Below, in pieces: positions 25,081 to 34,404 of a stretch of 64,000 nt of DNA. The DNA is from DATACN01 sp038215095 (GTDB lineage: Bacteria > Actinomycetota > Thermoleophilia > Solirubrobacterales > Thermoleophilaceae). The notes beneath the pieces are model-generated. The model had not been told where the DNA came from. It did no database searches and worked only from the letters and a program-made list of their open reading frames with translations. Made by a program: the position numbers and the translations under genes. The stretch spans positions 24,323-88,322 of the forward strand of contig JBBQRG010000002.1 of NCBI GenBank assembly GCA_038215095.1, read 5' to 3'. Within the stretch, counting starts at the first letter, position 1, and every line of letters starts with the position of its first letter.

Positions 25081-26169
25081 TCAACGCGCCAGGACCTCCC
25101 CGTAGGCCTCCACCGTCATGCGCGCCGTGTCGCTCCAGGAGAAGCGGCGGCTGTGCTCCAGGCCGCGCTCGCGCAGCGCCTGCCGGCGCTCTGGAGAGTC
25201 GAGCAATTCGGCGAGTCCCCCCACGATCGCCTCGTCGTCGGCGGGGTCCACCAGCACGCCGGCGTCGCCCACCACCTCTGGCAGGCTGGCGCGGTCGCCG
25301 GCGATCACGGGCGCGCCGCACGCCATCGCCTCGAGCGCCGGGAAGCCGAAACCCTCGGAGAAGGACGGGAACATGAAGCAGTCCGCGCCCGAGTACAGCT
25401 CCACGAGCTGCTCGTCGCCCACGTAGCCCGGCCGGACGATCCTCGCCTCGGTGCGCTCGAGCAGCGCCTCCAGCTCGTCGCCCATCCAGCCGCGGCCGCC
25501 GATCAGCACGAGGCTGTGCTCGGGGAAGTCGCGCTGCACGCGCTCGAACGCGCGCACGGTGCCGGCCAGGTTCTTGCGCGGCTCGAGCGTGCCGACGCAC
25601 AGCACGTACGGGCCGGACACGCCCAGCTCACGGGCGAGCCGCTCGCGGTCCACCGCCACCGGCCGGAAGCGCTCCTCCACGCCGTACGGCGTCACGCGGA
25701 TGCGCGCGGGGTCCACACCCAGCCGCCGCTCTATCTCGCCGGCGGAGTAGCGCGACCCGGTCAGCACGAGCGCCGCCGAGCGCACCGCGCTGCGCGCCAG
25801 CACCCGGTAGCGCCACAGGATGAGCTTCGAGTAGTGCTCGGGCTCCGACAGCGGCAGCACGTCGTGCACCGTGACCACGGACGGACCGGGCAGGCCGTGC
25901 TCGGGCGGCACGAGGTGGCGCGGGTGGTGCACCAGCTCGGCGCCGGCGCGGCGCGCGCGGCGGCCCAGCAGCAGCGGGTAGTAGACAGCCTCCGCCACGG
26001 CCTGGTAGGCCACGCGCTGGAACATGCCGCTGGGCTCGCGGCGCCAGAGCGTGAGCTCCTCGACATCGACTCCCGGGGTGGTTCGCAGCGCGCGCAGCAG
26101 CGACGCCGCATAGCGCCGCTCGCCCGCCCAGTTGAGGGACAGCGGCGCGATGTCGTAGCCGACCCTCAC
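25081..26169 (-). CDS. GT4 glycosyltransferase (mannosyltransferase-like)
   Basis: 362 residues. Typical blocks: HHPRHLVPP and VTVHDVLPL in the acceptor domain, then VTPYGVEERFRP, CVGTLEPRKNL, a GYVGDEQLVELY loop and the donor-site FPSFSEGFGFPALEAMACG. This type adds hexoses from GDP- or UDP-sugars in surface glycans. The GTG at 26169 overlaps the stop of the upstream paralogue by 4 nt; the open frame continues further back but through the neighbouring gene. Confidence 0.9.
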   Translation of the reverse strand: MRVGYDIAPLSLNWAGERRYAASLLRALRTTPGVDVEELTLWRREPSGMFQRVAYQAVAEAVYYPLLLGRRARRAGAELVHHPRHLVPPEHGLPGPSVVTVHDVLPLSEPEHYSKLILWRYRVLARSAVRSAALVLTGSRYSAGEIERRLGVDPARIRVTPYGVEERFRPVAVDRERLARELGVSGPYVLCVGTLEPRKNLAGTVRAFERVQRDFPEHSLVLIGGRGWMGDELEALLERTEARIVRPGYVGDEQLVELYSGADCFMFPSFSEGFGFPALEAMACGAPVIAGDRASLPEVVGDAGVLVDPADDEAIVGGLAELLDSPERRQALRERGLEHSRRFSWSDTARMTVEAYGEVLAR

Positions 26170-27260
26170 GACTCGCCGAGCGCCGAGCGGTACACGGCCA
26201 CGGTGGCCTCCGCGCACGCCTCCCAGGTGTGGGCCGCGCTGCGCTCCAGGCCGCGCTCGCGCAGCGTGCTCGCAAGCTGGGGCTCGCGCAGCAGCCGCAG
26301 CGCCGCGGCCGCGATCGCGTCGGGGTCGGTGGGATCCACCAGCAGCCCGGCGTCGCCGGCCAGCTCGGGGAGGCTCGTGCGGTCGCTCGTGACCACGGGC
26401 GTGCCGCACGCCATCGCCTCGATCACCGGGAAGCCGATGCCCTCGCCGAGCGACGGGAACAGCAGGCACGCCGCGCCGCCGTAGAGGCGCACGAGCTCGT
26501 CCTCCGAAACGCGCCCTGTCACGACCACGCGCTCGCCGGCGCCGCCGAGCTCGCGCTCGAACGCGTCGTTGCGCCAGCCCGGCGCCCCGACGATCACGAG
26601 CGAGCAGTCGCTCTCCTCGCGCGCTATGCGGGCGAAGGCCTGCACGGAGCGGGCCAGGTTCTTGCGGGGCTCGAGGGTGCCCACGCAGAGCAGGTAGCGG
26701 CCGTCGACGCCGAGGCGCTCGCGCAGCCAGTCCGGGTCGGGCTCGCTGGGACGGAAGCGCTCGTCCACTCCGTAGGGGGTCACCGCTATGCGCTCCGGGC
26801 GCACGCCCACGAGCTCGACCAGCTCGCCCCGCACGTGCTCCGACCCGCACAGCACGCGGTCGGCCTTTCTCAGGTAGCGCGTGGACACGTGGCGCATGTG
26901 GGCGGTCATCGTGCGCGTGAACAGCTCCGGGTAGCGGAGCGGCAGCACGTCGTGCGCGCTCAGCACCAGCGGCAGCCCCGCCGTCCGCGGGCCGTAGGGC
27001 GCCGGGCAGTGCACGAGCTGAACGCCCGCGCGGCGCGCCTGGCGCCCCAGCAGCAGCGGGTAGTAGAGGCCCTCGCGCTTGAGCCCTCGCGCCACCCGGC
27101 CCAGCGTGCCACCGGCCTCGGAGCCGGTCGACTGGAAGCGCTCGAGCTGGATGTCGGGGCGCCGCTCGAGTGCCGCGGACACGCCGTGCGCGTAGCGGCC
27201 CACGCCGGCGGGGCTGACCAGCGCGGGCGTGACGTCGAAGGCCAGGCGGATGCCGGTCAC
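26166..27260 (-). CDS. GT4 glycosyltransferase, tandem paralogue
   Basis: 364 residues, similar throughout to its downstream neighbour (FDVTPALVSPAGVGRYAHG start, SAHDVLPLRYPELF, VTPYGVDERFRP, CVGTLEPRKNL, FPSLGEGIGFPVIEAMACG). The pair looks like a gene duplication followed by divergence. The GTG start at 27260 has TATCCT (27269-27274, minus strand) 8 nt upstream and no ribosome-binding site. First gene of a two-gene unit. Confidence 0.9.
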   Translation of the reverse strand: MTGIRLAFDVTPALVSPAGVGRYAHGVSAALERRPDIQLERFQSTGSEAGGTLGRVARGLKREGLYYPLLLGRQARRAGVQLVHCPAPYGPRTAGLPLVLSAHDVLPLRYPELFTRTMTAHMRHVSTRYLRKADRVLCGSEHVRGELVELVGVRPERIAVTPYGVDERFRPSEPDPDWLRERLGVDGRYLLCVGTLEPRKNLARSVQAFARIAREESDCSLVIVGAPGWRNDAFERELGGAGERVVVTGRVSEDELVRLYGGAACLLFPSLGEGIGFPVIEAMACGTPVVTSDRTSLPELAGDAGLLVDPTDPDAIAAAALRLLREPQLASTLRERGLERSAAHTWEACAEATVAVYRSALGES

Positions 27261-27268
27261 GGGCCGGG

Positions 27269-27278
27269 AGGATAGGGT
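27269..27278. promoter_or_regulatory. Bidirectional leaderless promoter core, AGGATAGGGT
   Basis: Minus -10 TATCCT (27269-27274) and plus -10 TAGGGT (27273-27278) share the TA at 27273-27274. Start codons lie 8 nt (GTG 27260) and 9 nt (GTG 27288) away, across a 27-bp intergenic region. Same geometry as at 8369 and 12928. Confidence 0.7.
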
Positions 27279-27287
27279 GGCGCGCCG

Positions 27288-28430
27288 GTGCGAATCCTCT
27301 TCACCTCGCACTACGCGCTGCCCCACCTGGGCGGCATGGAGGCCGCCATCGACGCGGTGGCCCGTGAGCTGAGCGGCCGCGGCCACGAAGTCGTGCTGGT
27401 GGCCTCGGCCGCGCAGCGGCGCAATCAGCACGACGGTTCCGCTCCTACGGCGTACAGGGTCGAGCGGGTGCCCGCCTTCAACGGCTTCGAGGAGCGCCTG
27501 CAGGTGCCCTGGCCGCTGTTCTCCCCCGCACTCGTGGGCGTGCTGCGACGGGAGGTCCCGCGCGCGGAGGTCGTGCACAGCCACGGCTTCCTGTACCTGC
27601 CCACGCCCGTGGCGCTCGGCCTGGCGCGCCGCTCGCCCGGGCGGCCGGTGCGCGTGCTCACCGAGCACGTTGGCCGGGTGGGTTACGACACCGCGGCGCT
27701 CGACGGCGTCGAGCGTGGCGCGGTGGCCTCGCTCGGGCGGCTGAGCGCCCGGCTGGCCGAGGGCATCGTGGTTCTCAACGAGAAGGTGGAGGCAGAGCTC
27801 CGGCAGCTCGCCCCCGGCCGCGAGCTCGTGCGCATCCTGAACGGCGTGGACGCCGACCGCTACCGCCCCGCCGGCGAGGAGGAGCGCCGCGCGCTGCGCG
27901 AGCGGCTCGGCTGGGACGAGCGCCCGCGAGCCCTGTTCGTGGGACGCCTGGTGGCCCGCAAGGGACTGGAGCTGGCGCTGGCGGGGGCCGCGCAAGCCGG
28001 CGTCGAGCTGGTGGTGGTGGGACCGGGCGAGCCACCATTCTCGGGCGGTGCCGACGTGGAGCTGCTGGGCCCGCAGCCACCCGAGCGCGTGGCTGAGCTC
28101 TACCGCGCCGCAGACGCCTTCGTACTGCCCTCCCGCGGCGAGGGCTTCCCGGTGACCGCACAGGAGGCGCTCGCCAGCGGGCTGCCCGTCGTGCTGGCCG
28201 ACGACCCGGGCTACGCCCCCTACGTGGACGGCGCCGGAGCCGCGGTGCGGCTGGTGGCGCCGACCGAGGAGGGGGTGGCAGGCGCCCTGCGCGAGCTCGC
28301 CGCCGCCGACCCGGGCGCGCGCGGCGCGGCCGCGCAGCAGGCGGTGGCCCACGCCCGCGAGCGCTTCTCCTGGCGGCGCGCCGCCGACGAGCACGAGGCG
28401 CTCTACGAGCGCCTGGCGCGGCTGCGCTAG
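27288..28430 (+). CDS. GT4 glycosyltransferase
   Basis: 380 residues. Begins RILFTSHYALPHLGGMEAAI, the glycine-rich GT4 N-terminus; contains HSHGFLYLPTPVAL, ILNGVDADRYRP, LFVGRLVARKGLELAL and LPSRGEGFPVTAQEALASG with the two donor-binding glutamates. Probably a cytoplasmic chain-extending enzyme; sugar unknown. Leaderless-type start. Its 3' end overlaps the convergent next gene by 4 bp. Confidence 0.9.
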   Translation: MRILFTSHYALPHLGGMEAAIDAVARELSGRGHEVVLVASAAQRRNQHDGSAPTAYRVERVPAFNGFEERLQVPWPLFSPALVGVLRREVPRAEVVHSHGFLYLPTPVALGLARRSPGRPVRVLTEHVGRVGYDTAALDGVERGAVASLGRLSARLAEGIVVLNEKVEAELRQLAPGRELVRILNGVDADRYRPAGEEERRALRERLGWDERPRALFVGRLVARKGLELALAGAAQAGVELVVVGPGEPPFSGGADVELLGPQPPERVAELYRAADAFVLPSRGEGFPVTAQEALASGLPVVLADDPGYAPYVDGAGAAVRLVAPTEEGVAGALRELAAADPGARGAAAQQAVAHARERFSWRRAADEHEALYERLARLR

Positions 28431-29419
28431 GCCAGGCGGATCGCCTCCACGAGACCGGCGTCATCTTCGACCAGCGTCACCCCTGGGCGGTCCACGGCCT
28501 GCTCGGCCATTCCCCCCACGCGCGCCATGATCACCGGCCGGTCGTAGAGCAGCCCTCGTTCCATCACGTTCGACGACCAGCCCGCGCGGTATGGGAGCAC
28601 GAGCGTGTCGCTGGCCACGATCCAGCGGTCGAACTCCTCGTCGTCCACGTATTCCTCCCGTAGCTCGGCGCCCGGAGTCCGCTCCGCCAGCTCCCGCAGC
28701 TCGGCCACGTGCTCCCGCCCCGCCGCGTCAGTGCGCCACAGCGAGCCCACCACGTAGAGCCGCGCGCCCTCGGGGCGGGCTTCGCCGAACGCGCGGATGG
28801 CGCGGTCGAAGCCCTTGTTCGGCTGCAGGAAGCCGATGGCCAGCAGCAGCTTGCCGTCCGCCGGGACGCCGAGCGCCTCGCGTGCCTCCGAGCGGCCGCC
28901 GCTCGCGCGCCGGATCATGTTGTCCCCCTGGCTCGCCACCCGCACGCGGTCCCGGTCGATGCCGAACGCCGCGCAGAAGTCGCCGCGCTCGCGCTCGGTG
29001 TGCACGGTGATCATCCCGGCGCGCTTCCAGACGGGCCGCACCAGGCGCCGGAACAGCGGGGCCTGGGGTCCCTGCCCGTAGTCCACCTCGTGGATGCGCA
29101 GGTCCGAGTCGGGCGCCGCCCGAAGCCCCGCCGACAGGCGCAGCAGCGCGGCCGCGCGGGCGCCGCGCGAGACGTCCGGCGCGCCCAGCATCTCGGGCTG
29201 GAACTGCACGACGAGGCAGTCGCTCTCCCTCGCCAAGCGGGCCAGCTCGCGCCCGGCGCCCTTGCGGGTCAGGTCCACCACGTGCTCCGCGCTCGACGGC
29301 TCGGGCGAGGCGACCGTCACGTCGTGGCCCTCCGCGCGCAGCGCGGTCACGGCCTGGTCGGCATAGGCGGAGATGCCCCCGCGCATGGGCGGGAAGTGGC
29401 TCAGCATCAGCACCCGCAC
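28427..29419 (-). CDS. GT4-like glycosyltransferase
   Basis: 330 residues. LSHFPPMRGGISAYADQAV at the N-terminus, a QGDNMIRR linker in place of the usual NGVD, IGFLQPNKGFDRAI and a donor domain with LPYRAGWSSNVMERGLLYDRPVIM instead of the common EGFG..EA motif. This variant is seen in glycosyltransferases of surface-glycan clusters. GTG start one base after the FkbM methyltransferase stop, third in the unit flippase-FkbM-GT. Confidence 0.82.
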   Translation of the reverse strand: MRVLMLSHFPPMRGGISAYADQAVTALRAEGHDVTVASPEPSSAEHVVDLTRKGAGRELARLARESDCLVVQFQPEMLGAPDVSRGARAAALLRLSAGLRAAPDSDLRIHEVDYGQGPQAPLFRRLVRPVWKRAGMITVHTERERGDFCAAFGIDRDRVRVASQGDNMIRRASGGRSEAREALGVPADGKLLLAIGFLQPNKGFDRAIRAFGEARPEGARLYVVGSLWRTDAAGREHVAELRELAERTPGAELREEYVDDEEFDRWIVASDTLVLPYRAGWSSNVMERGLLYDRPVIMARVGGMAEQAVDRPGVTLVEDDAGLVEAIRLA

Positions 29420-29420
29420 A

Positions 29421-30320
29421 TCAGGCCTCCGGGCGCTCGCGGGGGCGCACGACCATGTTGGGATCCCCCTCGGGGCGCCGCCACGCGCCGCTCAGCGGTT
29501 CGAGCGCGCCCGCGCGGATGGCGTAGCCGCGGTAGCCAGCGTCCTCGAAGAGGGACTGAACCGCGGCGATCGACCCGCCCTGCCGCTCCAGGTGCTCGGG
29601 CTCGAGCTCCACGATGAAGTCCGGCCGGGCCCGCTCCAGCAGCCGCGGGGCGCCCTTCAGCGCCAGCAGCTCCGCGCCCTCCACGTCCAGCTTCACCAGC
29701 GAGGTGCGGTCGAGCAGGTCGCCCGCCACCTCGTCGAGCGTCGCCACCTCGACCTCCACCTCGCTCCCCGAAGCGCTGTCCTCGGGCGCGAAGGAGCTGT
29801 GCCCCGACCCGGCGCCGAACACGCGCATTTGCAGCCTGCCGGGGCGCTCGGCCAGCGCGACCTCGCGCAGGTCCACCCAGCCGTAGCCGTTGAAGGCGAC
29901 GTTCTCGCGCAGCAGCGCCATGGTGGTGGGCGACGGCTCGCAGGCCACCACGTGTCCGTCGCCGCCGACGCGCCCGGCGGCCATCAGCGTGAACAGCCCG
30001 ATGTTCGCGCCGCCGTCGATGACGACGTCACCCGGCCGCAGCAGCGAGAGCATCGCCGCGGCCGCGGGCTCGCAGAAGCCGTAGGCGTAGAGCCGGCGGC
30101 CGTGGGGAGTGCGCAGGTCGGCCCGCACGCGGGCCCCGCCGGCCAGGGCCACGGCTGCACGGCTGCCGCGTCCGAAGGGCTGGCGCAGCGCGGCCGCGAG
30201 CACGCGCGAACCGCCTGCGACGGGCGAGCGCCCGCAGCGCTCGGAGGACGGCGGGACGAGCTCTCCCAGGTGGGCGCGGGCGTAGGGCACGGCCGCCCTC
30301 AGGCGCCCCGCCCGGCTCAC
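29421..30320 (-). CDS. FkbM-family SAM-dependent methyltransferase
   Basis: 299 residues. The FkbM pattern is clear: VVIDGGANIGLFTLMAA (SAM-binding motif I near residue 100), CEPSPTTMALLRENVAFN, and VKLDVEGAELLALKGA in the C-terminal half. These enzymes O-methylate sugars or polyketides; here a sugar of the polysaccharide is the likely substrate. The GTG at 30320 overlaps the flippase stop by 4 nt. Confidence 0.9.
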   Translation of the reverse strand: MSRAGRLRAAVPYARAHLGELVPPSSERCGRSPVAGGSRVLAAALRQPFGRGSRAAVALAGGARVRADLRTPHGRRLYAYGFCEPAAAAMLSLLRPGDVVIDGGANIGLFTLMAAGRVGGDGHVVACEPSPTTMALLRENVAFNGYGWVDLREVALAERPGRLQMRVFGAGSGHSSFAPEDSASGSEVEVEVATLDEVAGDLLDRTSLVKLDVEGAELLALKGAPRLLERARPDFIVELEPEHLERQGGSIAAVQSLFEDAGYRGYAIRAGALEPLSGAWRRPEGDPNMVVRPRERPEA

Positions 30321-31798
30321 GGAGCGCCCTCGCCGCCGCTCGAGCGCCGACCGGCCAGAAGGTCCCGGCGAAGCTCCTCGGGCAGCGCGCCGAACGCGAG
30401 CAGCGCGCCGCCGTAGACGACGGCACCGATCACGGTCATCACCAGCGCGGGCAGCCCCAGGAGCATCACGGGCACGACGGCCAGCACACCGGCGAGCGCC
30501 ACGCGCGCGACGAAGCCGGGCGGGACGCCGATCTCCCGCCAGCCCCTCGTGAGCGCCACCTCGTAGCAGGCCGCCAGCGTCAGCTCGGCTGCGACGAGGG
30601 CGATGGCGCCTCCCACGGCGCCATGCGCCTTGATCAGCGGCACACCGGCGGCGAAGACCACGGTCAGCGCGATGGCGTTCGCCACCAGGATCGAGCGGGT
30701 GCGGTCGAGCGAGAGCAGGGCGTACCCGCGGGCCGCGATCACGAACGTGCCCACCAGCGCAACCGCGAGGATCCGCAGCACGTGTACGGCGGGGTCGAAC
30801 CCGGGCCCGGCCACCACGTCCACCGCGATCTGCGCCGCGAGGAACAGGATCAGCGCCAGCCCGACCCCGGCGATCAGCATGACCTCGAGCAGCCTGCGCC
30901 CCGCGTAGGCGAAGCGCTCGGAGTCGTTCACCGCCGAGCGCGCCAGGACGGGCAGGGCGGAGGACACCAGCAGCGGCGGGATCGTCGTGATCGACTCGAG
31001 CACTCGAAATGACACGCCGAAGTAGCCGGTCTGGTCGCCGTTCGACAGCACCGACACCATGATCTGGGCCACGCGGAAGTAGAGGACCGACAGGATCACG
31101 GCTGCCGAGTAGGGAAGGATGCGCGGCAGCATCCGCCTCCACTCGGCCACGTCGAACGCCGGCAGCACGCGCGTCTCGCGGCCGCCGATCACGGCGGTCA
31201 GGACGAGGATCGGCACCATGATCGGCAGCTGCAGCGCGAAGAACGGCAGCAGGCCGGCGCCGGCCAGCGCGAGCGCCACCGCGCCCACGGCGATGCCGGC
31301 CTGGAGCAGCAGCTGCAGGGCGGCGACCCAGCCGAAGCGCAGCCTCACGTGGAGCGGTATCGCCTGGCTCTGCTGGACCACGAACAGCACCATGCCGAAG
31401 CCGGCCACGACCGTGCCGACCACCATCGTGTTCGTGTAGTCCACGCTGGCCGCGAAGGCCACCGCGACGGCCAATCCCAGCAGCGCGAAGGCCACGCGCA
31501 TGCCGAGCACGTTGCGCAGGAAGCGGTGGCCCTCCTCTCGCGGGCGCACTGAGTACTCTCGCACCCCGAACGCCGAGAGCCCGAGATCGCTGATGCTCCC
31601 CACGATCGTCACGAGCGCCATCACAGTCACGAAGCGCCCCGTGTCCACCACGCCCAGGTGACGGATGACGACCGCGCTCGACGCCACGGTGAACACGGCG
31701 CCGGCCACGTGCCCCGCGAGCCGGAGCAGGCCGCCCCGGATCACGCGCGGCCCCGCTACGGGCGTGTCGAGCAGGTCTTCCTGGACGCCCTCGGCCAT
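30317..31798 (-). CDS. Wzx-like oligosaccharide flippase (first)
   Basis: 493 residues, about 14 membrane helices, MOP-superfamily polysaccharide type. LRLAGHVAGAVFTVASSAVVIRHLG at the start and FRVAQIMVSVLSNGDQTGYFGVSFR in the middle match Wzx/RfbX-like flippases that move undecaprenyl-linked units across the membrane. A TAGGCT -10 (31807-31812, minus strand) lies 8 nt before the ATG at 31798. Heads the unit with the FkbM methyltransferase and a glycosyltransferase. Confidence 0.88.
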   Translation of the reverse strand: MAEGVQEDLLDTPVAGPRVIRGGLLRLAGHVAGAVFTVASSAVVIRHLGVVDTGRFVTVMALVTIVGSISDLGLSAFGVREYSVRPREEGHRFLRNVLGMRVAFALLGLAVAVAFAASVDYTNTMVVGTVVAGFGMVLFVVQQSQAIPLHVRLRFGWVAALQLLLQAGIAVGAVALALAGAGLLPFFALQLPIMVPILVLTAVIGGRETRVLPAFDVAEWRRMLPRILPYSAAVILSVLYFRVAQIMVSVLSNGDQTGYFGVSFRVLESITTIPPLLVSSALPVLARSAVNDSERFAYAGRRLLEVMLIAGVGLALILFLAAQIAVDVVAGPGFDPAVHVLRILAVALVGTFVIAARGYALLSLDRTRSILVANAIALTVVFAAGVPLIKAHGAVGGAIALVAAELTLAACYEVALTRGWREIGVPPGFVARVALAGVLAVVPVMLLGLPALVMTVIGAVVYGGALLAFGALPEELRRDLLAGRRSSGGEGAP

Positions 31799-31806
31799 GC
31801 CGGCGC

Positions 31807-31812
31807 AGCCTA
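31807..31812 (-). promoter_or_regulatory. -10 TAGGCT of the flippase unit
   Basis: Read on the minus strand, 8 nt before the ATG at 31798, with no ribosome-binding site between. Leaderless-type promoter. Confidence 0.55.
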
Positions 31813-31864
31813 GGTGATCGCCAGGCGCCCGACGGGGGCCGGCAGCGCCCCGGCCGGGGGCTAG

Positions 31865-33061
31865 ATGCACATCGCGCTGGTGCACCACCACGTGGGCGGC
31901 AAGGCCGGCGGGGGCGGCGGCGTGCGGCTGATGCTCGAGCTCGGGCTGGGCCTGCAGGAGCGCGGCCACCGGGTGACGATCGCCTGCCACGACTACCTCC
32001 CCGGCGGCGAGTTCTCCTACGCCGCGGACCGGCTCGAGATCAGGTCGGTGCGCCAGGGCTTGGCGGAGGTGCCGAGCGGCCGCCTCGAGCTGGCGCGCCA
32101 CTACTGGCGCGACCTGCCGAAGGTGGCGAAGCTGGTGCCGCCGGACGCCGACGTCGTGAACGCCCACGAGTGGCTGGCGCTGCGCCCCGGCCGGATCGCG
32201 AGCGGGCGCCTGTCGATCCCACTCGTGTGGACGCGCAACGACGAGTCCCCCTGGGAGCGCGTGACCGTTCCGGAGCACACGATCATCGGCGGCGACGGCC
32301 TGGTCGAGCGTGCCGCGCGGGCTGCGCTGGGCTGGCCCGACCTGCTGGACGCCCGCAAGGCCGCCGCCATCGTCGTGCTGAGCCAGCTGCAGGTGGAGAT
32401 GGTGCGGCGCAGCTACGGCCGGGGCGCCACGGTGATCGGCGTGGGCCCGCCGGGCCACTTCTTCGACCCGCCCGAGCGCTCCGCGGCGCGCGCCCGGCTG
32501 GGCGTGCCCGACGACGTCTTCCTGGTGCTGGCCACGGGCATCCTGGTGCCGCACCGGCGCTTCGAGGACCTCGTCCAGGCCTTCTCGCTGCTGGATGACG
32601 AGCCCTCGACGAGGGCGCTGATCGTGGGTTCCGACCACGTCGACCCGAGCTACGCCGCGAGGCTTTCGGCGCTGGTGGGGGAGCTTGGCCTGGGCGGCCG
32701 CGTGGAGATGCCCCGCCGCTCGGTGTCGGACGCCGAGATGCACGACGCCTACGCCGCCGCGGACGTGTTCGCCATCCTCAGCCAGCGCTACGCGTGGGGC
32801 CTGGCGCCGCTCGAGGCGATCGCCTCGGGGACACCTGTGATCATCACGCCGGGGGCCGGCGTGTACGACGTGCTGGCGGGCCGCCCCGGAGTCCAGGTGG
32901 TGCCCGCACACGATCCCCCGGCGATCGCCGAGGCGATCCGCCTGTCGCGCTCGGAGGGAGCGCGAGAGGCGCTCGAGCCCACCCGCGCATGGCTCCGCGA
33001 GGAGTTCGCGCTCAGCCGTTACGTGGACCGGATGGAGGAGATCTACTCGAAGGTCGCGTGA
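31865..33061 (+). CDS. GT4 glycosyltransferase
   Basis: 398 residues. HIALVHHHVGGKAGGGGGVRLMLE at the N-terminus, VVNAHEWLALRPG, GVGPPGHFFDPP as linker, LATGILVPHRRFEDLVQAF and a donor site with LSQRYAWGLAPLEAIASG, where Ala-Trp-Gly-Leu replaces the usual EGFG. It starts the plus-strand unit that continues with the C-methyltransferase, Gmd, LhgO and RmlC-like genes. Confidence 0.88.
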   Translation: MHIALVHHHVGGKAGGGGGVRLMLELGLGLQERGHRVTIACHDYLPGGEFSYAADRLEIRSVRQGLAEVPSGRLELARHYWRDLPKVAKLVPPDADVVNAHEWLALRPGRIASGRLSIPLVWTRNDESPWERVTVPEHTIIGGDGLVERAARAALGWPDLLDARKAAAIVVLSQLQVEMVRRSYGRGATVIGVGPPGHFFDPPERSAARARLGVPDDVFLVLATGILVPHRRFEDLVQAFSLLDDEPSTRALIVGSDHVDPSYAARLSALVGELGLGGRVEMPRRSVSDAEMHDAYAAADVFAILSQRYAWGLAPLEAIASGTPVIITPGAGVYDVLAGRPGVQVVPAHDPPAIAEAIRLSRSEGAREALEPTRAWLREEFALSRYVDRMEEIYSKVA

Positions 33062-33063
33062 CT

Positions 33064-34404
33064 ATGATCGCGCCAATGACCACCGCCTCGAGCCTGCCGC
33101 CCACGAGCCTGCGCACCAGGACCACGTGCCGGATCTGCGGCTCCTCGGCCCTGGCTCCCGCCCTGGACCTCGGCTACCAGAACATCGCCGGAGCCTTCAG
33201 CCGGCCGGGCGAGAACGCCCCCGTGCAGCGCGCCATCCCGCTCGAGCTCGTGCGCTGCGACATGACCAGCGACCAGGACGCCTGCGGCCTGCTGCAGACC
33301 CGCCACAGCGTCCCTCCCGTGCTGCTCTACCAGGACTACTGGTACCGCAGCGGCGTGAACCGCACGATGACCGACCACCTCCACGAGCTGGCTCAGCGCG
33401 CGGAGGCGCTCGTCGGGCTAGGGCCGGGCGACCTCGTGGTGGACGTGGGCTGCAACGACGGCACGCTGCTCGACGGCTACCAGACCCAGGGCCTGAAGTA
33501 CCTGGGCTTCGACCCCTCCGACGCGACGCGCTACGCGATCGAGAAGGGCTACGAGGTCGAGCTCACCTTCTTCGGGCACGAGCGCTTCGCGCGCCGCTAC
33601 CCGGACCAGAAGGCCAAGGTCCTCACCAGCATCGCGATGTTCTACGACCTCGAGTCGCCGGCGACGTTCGTGGCCGACGCGGCCAGGACGCTCGCCGAGG
33701 AGGGCGTCTGGGTCATCGAGCTGCACTACCTGCCGATGATGCTCGAGCGCAACTCCTTCGACGCGATCGTGCACGAGCACCTCGAGTACTACTCGCTGGC
33801 CGTGCTCGAGCGGTTGCTCGGCGACGCCGGCCTCGAGGTGGTCGAGGCCGACATCAACGACATCAACGGCGGCTCGATCCAGCTCTTCATATCCCACGCC
33901 GGGCGGCGCAAGCGCTCCGAGCAGGGCGAGGAGGCCCTTCAGCGCCTGAGGGTCAAGGAGTTCGAGATGGCGCTCGACTCACCCGAGCCGTACGACGAGT
34001 TCAAGCGGCGCGTCGAGCAGGTGCGCGATGACCTGTCCAGCCTGTGCCGCTCGCTTGTCGAGGACGGCAAGACGATCCACGCCTACGGCGCCTCGACCAA
34101 GGGCAACACCATCCTCCAGTACGCCGGGCTCGACCACGAGACGGTCTCCTACGCCGCCGACCGCAACCCCGACAAGTGGGGCTGCGAGACCATCCGGACG
34201 AAGATCCCGATCGTGAGCGAGGAGGACTCCCGGGCCATGAAGCCGGACTACTACCTCGTGCTGCCCTGGCACTTCCTCGACGAGTTCGTCGAGCGCGAGC
34301 AGGAGTTCTTCGACTCCGGCGGGAAGTTCATCGTCCCGCTCCCCGAGGTCCGCGTGGTTGACGGGGCCGGGCATCCGCAAGCCGCCGCCGAGGCCTCAAA
34401 CTGA
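33064..34404 (+). CDS. Nucleotide-sugar C-methyltransferase-like protein
   Basis: 446 residues with the three-part layout of TylC3/NovU/Cmt-type sugar C-methyltransferases: an N-terminal cysteine cluster (CRICG near residue 22 and later RCDM..DQDACG), a SAM-binding core (DVGCNDGTLLDGY near residue 130, IHEHLEYYSL-like VHEHLEYYSL), and a C-terminal domain with HAYGASTKGNTIL. These make branched-chain deoxysugars from NDP-4-keto-6-deoxy sugars. It overlaps gmd, whose product is GDP-4-keto-6-deoxymannose, a plausible substrate. ATG 33064 chosen; an in-frame ATG at 33076 is possible. Confidence 0.88.
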   Translation: MIAPMTTASSLPPTSLRTRTTCRICGSSALAPALDLGYQNIAGAFSRPGENAPVQRAIPLELVRCDMTSDQDACGLLQTRHSVPPVLLYQDYWYRSGVNRTMTDHLHELAQRAEALVGLGPGDLVVDVGCNDGTLLDGYQTQGLKYLGFDPSDATRYAIEKGYEVELTFFGHERFARRYPDQKAKVLTSIAMFYDLESPATFVADAARTLAEEGVWVIELHYLPMMLERNSFDAIVHEHLEYYSLAVLERLLGDAGLEVVEADINDINGGSIQLFISHAGRRKRSEQGEEALQRLRVKEFEMALDSPEPYDEFKRRVEQVRDDLSSLCRSLVEDGKTIHAYGASTKGNTILQYAGLDHETVSYAADRNPDKWGCETIRTKIPIVSEEDSRAMKPDYYLVLPWHFLDEFVEREQEFFDSGGKFIVPLPEVRVVDGAGHPQAAAEASN

